Assembly (NCBI RefSeq): GCF_014168535.1
Contig: NZ_CP060007.1
Span: 3,534,001 to 3,598,000, forward strand
DNA length: 64,000 bases
DNA from: Lacibacter sediminis
Lineage (GTDB): Bacteria; Bacteroidota; Bacteroidia; Chitinophagales; Chitinophagaceae
Direction of reading: 5' to 3'
A model generated the notes under the pieces. The model was not told the DNA's origin. It was given only the letters and a program-made list of their open reading frames with translations, and did no database searches. Below are positions 44,430 to 52,194 of the stretch, piece by piece (within the stretch, counting starts at the first letter, position 1; each line of letters opens with the position of its first letter). The translations under genes were made by a program, and so were the position numbers.

Positions 44430-45983
44430 ATGCCCAACAGATCGACCGATACGACCTTTCAACTCGTGAAATCGCTGGAAAAGAGCGAAAAGCGCAATTT
44501 TAAGCTTTATGTTCAGCGAAACACAGCCGATCCGAATCTTAAGATCATCCAGCTTTTTGATGCCATGGACAAAATGGATGAGTACGACGAGGCTGCTCTT
44601 TTACGCAAAAACCAGAGCCTGGCCAAGCCCCAGCTTTCCAATCTCAAGGCCCATTTATACAAATCGATCCTCAGCAGTCTTCGCCTGATCAAGCAGGAAG
44701 ACAATATCACCATCCAGCTAAACGAGCAGATGGATTTTGCCCGTATTCTCTACAACAAAGGTCTTTACCTGCAAAGCCTGAAGACCCTCGATAAAATGAA
44801 GGAGCTGGCACGGCAATTTGAACAGGTCACTTACCTGCAGCAGATCCTGTTTTTTGAAAAGAAGATTGAGGCATTGTACATCACCCGAAGTATGCAGGAC
44901 AGGGCCGATAAACTGTCGAAAGAATCAACAGCTGTTGAAGAACAGCTCACCAATATTTCGCAGCTTTCAAATTTATCGTTGCAACTCTATAGCTGGTACA
45001 TTAAAAATGGTGTGGCAAGAAATGAAAAGGAAGGAGATGAAGCCAAAGCTTATTTTGAAAATCATTTACCAAAGAATGCAGACAAGCTCACGGGCTTTTA
45101 TGAGCAGCTTTATTTATATCAATCGCATTGCTGGGTAGCATTTATTCGCCAGGATTACCTGTTGTATTATCGTTACACGCAAAAATGGGTGGATCTGTTT
45201 GAAAAATATCCAGGTATGCTCGAAGCGGAGACAGCGCACTACATTAAAGGCATGCACAATTTAATGAGTGCGCATTTCGATTTGAGTAATGAAGCCAAAT
45301 TGAATGAAGCGATTGAACAGTTAGAAAAATTTTCGCACAGGAAAGTCGCACAGCAGAATGAGAACTACCGCATTCTTTGTTTCGTGTATCTCTCTATTGC
45401 CAAGATCAACAAACATTTTTTAGAAGGAACGTTCTCCCAGGGTTTACGATTAGTGCCCGGTATTGAAGAGAAGCTCGATGAATATGGTTTGTATCTCGAC
45501 CGGCATCGCATTCTCACTTTCTATTATAAAATTGCCTGTTTGTATTTTGGCAGTGGCAACAATGAGAAAGCCATCGAGTATCTAAACAAGATCATTAATT
45601 GGAAAGTTGATCTGCGTACCGATCTGCAATGTTATGCACGACTGTTGCACCTCATTGCTCATTTCGAATTAGGCAATTACGACCTGTTGGAATACCTCAT
45701 TAAATCGGTTTACCGTTTCATGGGTAAGATGGAAAACCTGAGTGCGGTGGAAGAAGAAATGTTCAGCTTTTTGCGTAACGCCTTGCAATTATCACCAGCA
45801 CAGGTAAGACCGGCTTTTGAAAACCTGCTCGAACGAATCAGTCAATACGAAGGCAACCGTTTTGAAACAAGAGCCTTTGTTTATCTCGATGTGGTAAGCT
45901 GGCTCGAAAGTAAAATTGAAAATGTGCCGGTGCAGGATATCATTCATAATAAATACAAGCGACAGAAAAAAACAATTGCCTGA
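44430..45983 (+). CDS. helical-repeat (TPR-like) cytoplasmic protein, unknown
   Basis: A 517-residue protein with no signal peptide or membrane helix, composed almost entirely of amphipathic helices of TPR-like length and spacing (ARILYNKGLYLQSLKTLDKM, ACLYFGSGNNEKAIEYLNKI, LIAHFELGNYDLLEYLIKSV). The N-terminus SLEKSEKRNFKLYV recurs, as I recall, in uncharacterised Bacteroidota proteins of this size. A scaffold or regulator role is likely from the fold; no catalytic motif is seen. It is divergent from leuA and 22 bp upstream of the acylase gene. Confidence 0.8.
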   Translation: MPNRSTDTTFQLVKSLEKSEKRNFKLYVQRNTADPNLKIIQLFDAMDKMDEYDEAALLRKNQSLAKPQLSNLKAHLYKSILSSLRLIKQEDNITIQLNEQMDFARILYNKGLYLQSLKTLDKMKELARQFEQVTYLQQILFFEKKIEALYITRSMQDRADKLSKESTAVEEQLTNISQLSNLSLQLYSWYIKNGVARNEKEGDEAKAYFENHLPKNADKLTGFYEQLYLYQSHCWVAFIRQDYLLYYRYTQKWVDLFEKYPGMLEAETAHYIKGMHNLMSAHFDLSNEAKLNEAIEQLEKFSHRKVAQQNENYRILCFVYLSIAKINKHFLEGTFSQGLRLVPGIEEKLDEYGLYLDRHRILTFYYKIACLYFGSGNNEKAIEYLNKIINWKVDLRTDLQCYARLLHLIAHFELGNYDLLEYLIKSVYRFMGKMENLSAVEEEMFSFLRNALQLSPAQVRPAFENLLERISQYEGNRFETRAFVYLDVVSWLESKIENVPVQDIIHNKYKRQKKTIA

Positions 45984-46005
45984 TCATTGTTGTTAACAGT
46001 TAAGC

Positions 46006-48060
46006 ATGAAAAAATCACTCACTCTTTTAACGTTCTTTATCCTTCTTGTTTTAGGTAGCAATGCGCAAAACATCAACCCAAAAAATATAGAAATTGTTCG
46101 TGATAGCTTTGGTGTGCCGCACATTTTTGCGAAAACAGATGCCGAAGTTGCGTATGGTTTAGCTTGGGCACATGCAGAAGATGATTTTAAAAGTCTGCAG
46201 GATGTGGTATTGCCGGCAAAAGGTTTGATGGGCAAAGTACAAGGTAAAGCAGGTGCTGCCGGAGATTATGCGTTTGCTTTATTCCGTTGCATGGAAATTA
46301 CCGAAGCAAAATGGAATACGCTTACACCTGCTTTTCTGAAACTGATCGATGGCTATGTTCAAGGTATCAATGCGTATGCAAAAGCACACCCCAACGAAGT
46401 ATTGCACAAAAAAATATTTCCCATTACGGCGAAAGAATACATTGCTTCATCAGTATTGGCATTAACTGCTTTCAACGGAGCGGATAAAGCACTGATGGCC
46501 ATTTTCAACAATACAATTGAAACTGATACCGAGTTGAATAAGAAAGGAAGCAATGCAATGGCTATACATCCAACTAAAACAAATACGGGTGAAGCGTTTC
46601 TGTTGATCAATGCACACCAGCCCAACACAGGATCACAAGCATTTTACGAAGCACATATTAACAGCGAAGAAGGATTGAATGTACACGGCGGTTTGTTGGC
46701 AGGTGGACCATGCATTCTGCATGGCGTGAATGAAAATTTAGGTTGGGCGCACACCGTAAACTATGTTGATCGTGTAGATGTGTTTCAACTGGAAATGAAT
46801 CCTGCAAATCAAAAGCAATACAAGTTTGATGGCGAATGGATCGATCTGGAAGAGAAAATAATTACCCTGCGCATTAAAGGAATACCTGTTGGTGTAAAAC
46901 GAAAAGTATACTGGAGCAAGTATGGTGCAACGATGAAGAACAAACAAGGTTTCTTCTCGATTCGTTTGGGTGCCAATATGGATATACGGGCATTGGAACA
47001 ATGGTATTACATGGACAAAGCAAAAAACTTCACGGAGTTTTATGCGGCCATTAAAGATCAGCGCCTCTCAATGTTTAACATTACCTATGCCGATAAACAC
47101 GATACCATCTTTTATGTAAACAATGGATTAGTGCCGGTGCGTAATCCTGCGCCGCAGTATAACTGGAAATCAACCTTACCCGGCAATACTTCACAAACAT
47201 TATGGACAGGTTTTCGCAAATTCAGAGAACTGCCGCAATATGTAAACCCGAAGAACGGCTATGTATTCAACACCAATCATTCTTCGTTTTTTGCAACCGA
47301 TGCTGCCAATAATTTAAAAGTCGAACAATTTCCATTAGCCGATGGCTGGGAAACCTGGCATAACAACCGCAGCATGCGAGTAGTGGAACAAATGCCCGAT
47401 ACACAATTAGATTATACAACGTTCAAGAAAATAAAATTCGATAAGCAACTGCCCGATACACTTCGCTATCCTTACAACATCGATACCATGTTTATACTCA
47501 ATGAAACAACTTATCCACAAGTTGCATCATTGATCACTACATTAAATAGCTGGGATAAAAAAGGAACAGCCGACAGTAAAGGCGCTGCTGTTTTCCTCTT
47601 GAGTTATTTGCACTTGTCAAAAATACTGGCCGGTCAACCTGCACGAAGCATCACACTACAGGAAGCTCTCACGACCTATCAGTTTGTTCATGACTATATG
47701 ATGAAACACTTCGGCAAAACCGATCTCACATTAGGCGATATACAAAAATTAGTGCGTGGCGATAAAGAATGGCCGCTCTGGGGTTTTCCTGATCTCTTAT
47801 CGCCGCAATGGACAGCCAACTATAAAGATGGTAAACTGAAATCGGTTGGTGGTGATGGGCTCATTATGTTTGTCCGCTTTACAAAAAATGCATTGCCACA
47901 AATTGAAACGGTAAACATGTATGGTGCTTCTGCTAAAAAAGGCAACAAACATTTTGATGACCAGGTGGAAATGTATATTAACCAACAAACAAAACACATG
48001 ACGTTGAAGAAAGAAGATGTGTATAAGATGGCGGAGAGGGTTTATCATCCGGGGGAATGA
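46006..48060 (+). CDS. penicillin acylase family protein (S45 Ntn hydrolase), exported
   Basis: A 684-residue exported Ntn hydrolase of family S45. After a signal peptide (to about residue 21), an A-chain region leads to GSN at 181-183, where Ser182 would become the N-terminal nucleophile after autocatalytic cleavage; the B-chain has NAHQP (about 202-206), GWAHTVNYVDRVDVF (about 246-260) and the conserved Asn region GYVFNTNHSSFF. The family deacylates penicillins, acyl-homoserine lactones or other amides; the substrate cannot be deduced. It follows the helical-repeat gene closely and may be co-transcribed. Confidence 0.9.
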   Translation: MKKSLTLLTFFILLVLGSNAQNINPKNIEIVRDSFGVPHIFAKTDAEVAYGLAWAHAEDDFKSLQDVVLPAKGLMGKVQGKAGAAGDYAFALFRCMEITEAKWNTLTPAFLKLIDGYVQGINAYAKAHPNEVLHKKIFPITAKEYIASSVLALTAFNGADKALMAIFNNTIETDTELNKKGSNAMAIHPTKTNTGEAFLLINAHQPNTGSQAFYEAHINSEEGLNVHGGLLAGGPCILHGVNENLGWAHTVNYVDRVDVFQLEMNPANQKQYKFDGEWIDLEEKIITLRIKGIPVGVKRKVYWSKYGATMKNKQGFFSIRLGANMDIRALEQWYYMDKAKNFTEFYAAIKDQRLSMFNITYADKHDTIFYVNNGLVPVRNPAPQYNWKSTLPGNTSQTLWTGFRKFRELPQYVNPKNGYVFNTNHSSFFATDAANNLKVEQFPLADGWETWHNNRSMRVVEQMPDTQLDYTTFKKIKFDKQLPDTLRYPYNIDTMFILNETTYPQVASLITTLNSWDKKGTADSKGAAVFLLSYLHLSKILAGQPARSITLQEALTTYQFVHDYMMKHFGKTDLTLGDIQKLVRGDKEWPLWGFPDLLSPQWTANYKDGKLKSVGGDGLIMFVRFTKNALPQIETVNMYGASAKKGNKHFDDQVEMYINQQTKHMTLKKEDVYKMAERVYHPGE

Positions 48061-48079
48061 GGTAACAGTATCAAGTACC

Positions 48080-48190
48080 CAACAGATTCCTCCTTCGTCG
48101 GAAAGACAGCTTTATTGAGCAGTTTACAATAGCTCAACTTTGTGGCTAAGCCGAATACTCCTGTCATCCTGAGGTACGAAGGATCTGCTC
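48080..48190 (+). repeat. interspersed 111-bp element with inverted ends, copy 1
   Basis: The left end (CAACAGATTCCTCCTTCGTC followed by GGAAAGACAG) and the right end (TGTCATCCTGAGGTACGAAG followed by GATCTG) are imperfect inverted copies of each other and recur in the same order and at the same distance at 51962-52071. The middle ~40 bp are unrelated between copies. It lies between two convergent genes. Confidence 0.75.
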
Positions 48191-48202
48191 AATATGCATT
48201 CA

Positions 48203-48817
48203 TCAATTCTTACTGCTATCCTTCTTCGGTACAATTTTATAATCAGCATCGGTTATACCTTTTACGCCTCTTCCCTTCTTTGTTGAATCAGGAAAATTAT
48301 TTTTTTGCGGCGTTACAACCGGAGGCGTAAACGCTGGTGCAGCATTCGTAATTACTTTATTGCTGTCGGGCTGCTGCACGGGTAATGTTACAGGTGCAAG
48401 CGTATTACTGTCAACAGGCAAACCTGTGGATGTGTTTGCCGGAACAGTTGTATTGTTTACAGGTGCTATCGTATTGTTTGTACCCGGTGAATTATTGCGT
48501 ACAGGATTATCGTTTTTGTTGGGACTTGTTACAGGTGCAGTAATGCTTGGCTGATTGACAGAAGGAATATTTTGTTTACGGTTGTTGAAAAAATAAATCA
48601 ATACAATAGCAACAGCAGCAATGATGAATCCACGGTTGATCCATTTTGCCGGACCATTTGTTGGTGCGGGTGGCGGATTGGTTGAACCATCATCTGTTGG
48701 CAGATCAATATCGAGCTGTGCTTCGATACGTGCCCAGATAGCATCCACCATATCCGGCGCCGTTAGCTGTTCCAGCTTTTCGGTAATGGTTAATTCGTAT
48801 GTTGCTTTTTGATTCAT
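48203..48817 (-). CDS. single-pass membrane protein, candidate anti-sigma factor
   Basis: A 204-residue protein: about 58 cytoplasmic residues, one membrane helix (about 62-77, FIIAAVAIVLIYFF), then a long low-complexity periplasmic part rich in Pro, Asn, Thr and Val. Its start is 3 bp after the ECF sigma factor stop, the usual place of an anti-sigma factor, and the topology fits one. No zinc-binding HxxxCxxC motif of the ZAS type is present, so the assignment rests on context and topology. Confidence 0.65.
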   Translation of the reverse strand: MNQKATYELTITEKLEQLTAPDMVDAIWARIEAQLDIDLPTDDGSTNPPPAPTNGPAKWINRGFIIAAVAIVLIYFFNNRKQNIPSVNQPSITAPVTSPNKNDNPVRNNSPGTNNTIAPVNNTTVPANTSTGLPVDSNTLAPVTLPVQQPDSNKVITNAAPAFTPPVVTPQKNNFPDSTKKGRGVKGITDADYKIVPKKDSSKN

Positions 48818-48820
48818 CCG

Positions 48821-49363
48821 CTATGTTGTGCGACTGAGTTGTTGTTGTAATTTTTTCCGGGCTTCGCTGAGGTGCCATTTCGATGTACCCTCACTGATAT
48901 TTAGTTGTTCGGCTATCTCCCGGTGATTATAGCCTTCCACTGCATACAACACAAACACAGCATGTGTAGCGGGTGGTAACTGGTGAATGAGTTTCATAAT
49001 TTCATCAGCACCCATGCGTTCCAACACCGTATTACTGATCTGTGGTTCTTCTACTGTTTCCAGTTCCATATCCTTACTGAAACGTTCTCTTGCTTTGAGG
49101 TGATCGAGCCCTTCGTTCATCACAATGCGTTTGATCCATGTTTGCAACGCACCTTTGCTTTTATCGAACGTGTGCATGCTTTTAAAGATCTTCACAAACG
49201 CATGACTCATAATATCGGCTGCATCGGCTTCATCACGGGAGTAACGCAGAGCGATCGTCATCGCATAGTTGTAGAACTGCCGGTACAACTGTTCCTGTGC
49301 CCTGCGTTGATTGCCCTTGCAATCTTCCACCAACTGATCAATATCGAGTGCTTCTGCAATCAC
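48821..49363 (-). CDS. ECF sigma factor
   Basis: A 180-residue sigma-70 family extracytoplasmic-function factor. Region 2 is seen in QLYRQFYNYAMTIALRYS and DAADIMSHAFVKIFK, and region 4 in LPPATHAVFVLYAVEGYNHREIAEQL with the helix-turn-helix NISEGTSKWHLSEARKKL. The start is a GTG at 49363, 8 bp after the previous gene's stop; no better ATG is nearby in frame with a full region 2. It should direct RNA polymerase to a set of genes, probably controlled by the membrane protein encoded next. Confidence 0.9.
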   Translation of the reverse strand: MIAEALDIDQLVEDCKGNQRRAQEQLYRQFYNYAMTIALRYSRDEADAADIMSHAFVKIFKSMHTFDKSKGALQTWIKRIVMNEGLDHLKARERFSKDMELETVEEPQISNTVLERMGADEIMKLIHQLPPATHAVFVLYAVEGYNHREIAEQLNISEGTSKWHLSEARKKLQQQLSRTT

Positions 49364-49371
49364 TTCCCTGC

Positions 49372-50223
49372 TTAGAAATTTGTGTCTTTATCTTTTTCAA
49401 CATCCTGCATCCTCTTCAAAAGAATAGCCGATGAAATGGATGATAAAATGATTTTGTCTCTTGCATCTAAATTATTTGCAAACCAAATGCTGTTGTCGAG
49501 TATATCAATAATGGCTACTACCCCATCATCCCAACGTAATTCATAACCGGTGAGCATAGGTCCACCAACCACTTTTGTCTCTTTACCACTTTTAGTTGTT
49601 ACTTTCTCCAAACGCAAAGGACGGATAGCAATGTTTTCTTTTCCATTGGTAGCATAGCCCTCTTCTTCTACATACGGACGATCAAACATTCTCCGTGCTG
49701 TATCTTTTCGTGCTTCGTATTTGTTCATTAACACCACCGACCATGGATCGTTTTCTTTTGCCATCAACGGAAGTATAGCTGCGGTGAATGCATATTCATA
49801 GCGTTGTGTTGCGTTTACCTGTCCGAGAAAAGGATTGTTGCTTTTGTACACGAGTTGATTTTCGCTGAACTTTTCTGTTGCAAAAACTTCGGCCATTAAA
49901 TTTCCATCCTGGATCGTGTATTGAAATTTATTGCGTTGCTTGAGGTTACGTACATCCGTATCAATATTCAATACACGCAACAACATGGTTTGCGGATCGA
50001 GACTGAATTTTGTGTACTGAAATGAACTGCTGAAATCCCAACCACGCTTTACAGCTGATGTTGAAAATTCGCCGAAGCTCAATTTCTGGTTGATCATCCA
50101 GCCATTCAAACCTTTTACCTGCATTTTGGTTGCCTGCGAGCTGAAGCTCGCAGGAACCGATACTTTAGCTGCTGTGCAGGACACCAAAAACAGCAGCGCT
50201 ATGAGTGATAATTTCTGTATCAT
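49372..50223 (-). CDS. lipoprotein, unknown function, upstream of the ECF sigma gene
   Basis: A 283-residue lipoprotein (lipobox LLFLVSC near residue 16). The mature part looks like mixed beta strands with conserved-looking WMINQKLSFGEFSTSAVKRGWDFS and a Gly/Lys-rich middle; no enzyme motif is seen. It is the first gene of the unit that continues with the ECF sigma factor and the candidate anti-sigma protein, so it may belong to the same stress response. A 22-bp palindrome (50133-50154) sits in frame near the N-terminus. Confidence 0.72.
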   Translation of the reverse strand: MIQKLSLIALLFLVSCTAAKVSVPASFSSQATKMQVKGLNGWMINQKLSFGEFSTSAVKRGWDFSSSFQYTKFSLDPQTMLLRVLNIDTDVRNLKQRNKFQYTIQDGNLMAEVFATEKFSENQLVYKSNNPFLGQVNATQRYEYAFTAAILPLMAKENDPWSVVLMNKYEARKDTARRMFDRPYVEEEGYATNGKENIAIRPLRLEKVTTKSGKETKVVGGPMLTGYELRWDDGVVAIIDILDNSIWFANNLDARDKIILSSISSAILLKRMQDVEKDKDTNF

Positions 50224-50261
50224 AAAAATTCGTTTATGAATGTACTTAAAAAACGTTTTTC

Positions 50262-51809
50262 TTAATAGTTGAAAATGGTCTTTGTTGTAAACAAATGCTC
50301 ATTGGTGATATACGATTTGTAGCGGCGTATCAGCTCTGTAGGATAACCTTCGCTATCGTATTTGTATTCGAAACTGTAGGCAACATTTAAAGGATAGTTA
50401 CCAAAGTAAGTGCGTGCCTGCCAGTTGAGATTGTTTTTTGAACTATTGCTTAAAAACAGATCGGGCCAGTTCATGTGGACATATGGATTGATAGCGTTGT
50501 CGTGTTGGTAACTGCCTGTTTCTGTACTTCCATTGCTGGTGCGGCTGTTATCGGAAAACAGGTTACCGTTTCTCCAACGTTGATAATAATCCATGGTAAG
50601 CCCAGTGTGTGAGTAGCTAAAACGGAAAGTCACTTCATCCATTCCATCGCCATTAGGTCCATGATGTGCGATGTCCACTTCTGTTTTGCTGCTGTTCAAT
50701 AGATCTTCTGTAATGTGATTGATTTTACCGGCAGCGTTGTAACGGATGGCTCTTGTACCGGCAAATACGTTGCCTTCGTTGTAGATGCTGATTTTTTCTA
50801 CACGACCATCTGTGTATTCCAGATTTTCTGTTCTGGCAACAAACGGCGTACCATCAGCCGGACGCTTCTGCATGAATTCAACTTTTATTAAACGTCCTTT
50901 CCCATCGTAGATATAGTTGTTCTTCGATTCGGCTTTGTACATGTTGCCATCCCAACGTGCAGTAATCTCCGACTTCAGTTTTTTCGCTTCCTTTTCTTCT
51001 CCAAATTCGTACACAGTATCTTTTTTCAATTCTTCCTTTGCATAACGTTTGGTGTAAGTGCCGCCCCATTTTTGTACAATAAACTCGTGGTGGGCTGCTT
51101 CTTTTTTTAAGATCACGGTATTGGTGCCGGGTAACAGGTTGATGAATTGTACACTCTTCAACTCATTGGCCGCATCGAACGTACGGTACACTAAAGATGA
51201 CTGAATGCTGTCGTACATAATATCGCCCACTTTTATGCGGGTCCTCATTTTGATGCTGAGCTCTGTTTCTTCGGGTGTATTGCTGTTGCCAAACTCACCG
51301 GCAGCATAACCAAAATCAATGGCTTTATCGGTTACTTCTACTTTCAGAAATTCAGCAGCCACAACCACTGAAGTAGCGGCAGGCAATACCATAGGGTAAG
51401 CTAATGGCTTGGTTACGGCTGTTGCCTTTGCCGAATTAGTTACCGGTACGGCATACAATACATTACCGGTTCCGGAGACGATCATGAGTTTGCTGATGCG
51501 GTACGTACCTGCAGGCAACTCCATTTCTTCGGTTGTAAATTTTCCGTTGAAGCTGATAGCTGCCAGCTTATTGTTTACCACCAATTCGTCCTGTGCATTC
51601 ACCACATCGAACTTAGCAAACAGGTTGGCCATGGGTTGATTGGGCAAGCCGGGCAATGCATCGGCCGTAATACGATACTTGTGTGATAAGCCGGGCATTG
51701 GGCCGGGGCCACCTCCGGGTTGTTGTAGTTCTACCGGCTTCTTGCAGGAAACCAGGATGAGAAGGCTTGCGAAGAAAAGCGTGAATACGCTGCGAAATGT
51801 CTGTTTCAT
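50262..51809 (-). CDS. lipoprotein with C-terminal YD-like repeats, unknown
   Basis: A 515-residue lipoprotein (lipobox LILVSC then KKP). A Pro/Gly-rich linker follows (QQPGGGPGPMPG), then a beta-rich domain with an ITADALPGLPNQPMANLFAKF start, and a C-terminal part of YD-like strands (YIYDGKGRLIKVEF, IRYNAAGKINHI, FEYKYDSEGYPTELIRRY) like the lipoprotein at 4923-5693. Surface exposure is likely. It is 38 bp upstream of the gene at 49372 on the same strand. Function unknown. Confidence 0.75.
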   Translation of the reverse strand: MKQTFRSVFTLFFASLLILVSCKKPVELQQPGGGPGPMPGLSHKYRITADALPGLPNQPMANLFAKFDVVNAQDELVVNNKLAAISFNGKFTTEEMELPAGTYRISKLMIVSGTGNVLYAVPVTNSAKATAVTKPLAYPMVLPAATSVVVAAEFLKVEVTDKAIDFGYAAGEFGNSNTPEETELSIKMRTRIKVGDIMYDSIQSSLVYRTFDAANELKSVQFINLLPGTNTVILKKEAAHHEFIVQKWGGTYTKRYAKEELKKDTVYEFGEEKEAKKLKSEITARWDGNMYKAESKNNYIYDGKGRLIKVEFMQKRPADGTPFVARTENLEYTDGRVEKISIYNEGNVFAGTRAIRYNAAGKINHITEDLLNSSKTEVDIAHHGPNGDGMDEVTFRFSYSHTGLTMDYYQRWRNGNLFSDNSRTSNGSTETGSYQHDNAINPYVHMNWPDLFLSNSSKNNLNWQARTYFGNYPLNVAYSFEYKYDSEGYPTELIRRYKSYITNEHLFTTKTIFNY

Positions 51810-51961
51810 AAACTTTGATTATAAGGTTTTAAAATGCCGCTTTTGTGCGGTTTGATAGAGATACCCAACACGGGCACAAAAGGGTTGGGTAGAAATGGAG
51901 GCGTTAACGGAATTTTAACAAATGGGGCAAAATCGGATAGTGTTACCGACATTAAAAGGCT

Positions 51962-52071
51962 CAACAGATTCCTCCTTCGTCGGAAAGACAGCTTTGTTGA
52001 ACATAGTACAGGTGTTCAGCAACTGTATACTGTAAAAGGTTGTTGTCATCCTGAGGAACGAAGGATCTACT
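51962..52071 (+). repeat. interspersed 110-bp element with inverted ends, copy 2
   Basis: Same left and right ends as copy 1 at 48080-48190, in the same orientation, with a different middle. It lies in the 385-bp intergenic stretch 51810-52194 between two divergent genes. Apart from this element and the -7 box at 52163 I see nothing else in that stretch. Confidence 0.75.
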
Positions 52072-52162
52072 TGGTTTAAAATATTAATTTACTGTTCGTT
52101 ACCCCCGCAACCGTTCCCACACCTCTCCTTCCACAACTAACAGCTGCAAGTTTCAAACAGCG

Positions 52163-52170
52163 TAAATTTG
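52163..52170 (+). promoter_or_regulatory. -7 promoter box for the FAD/Fe-S dehydrogenase gene
   Basis: TAAATTTG, a full match to TAnnTTTG, ends 24 bp before the ATG at 52195. Its final TTG could be mistaken for an in-frame start codon at 52168; the promoter reading is preferred. No clear -33 TTG is seen. Confidence 0.55.
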
Positions 52171-52194
52171 GGCGGCCCAACTGCGGCAGCACAC

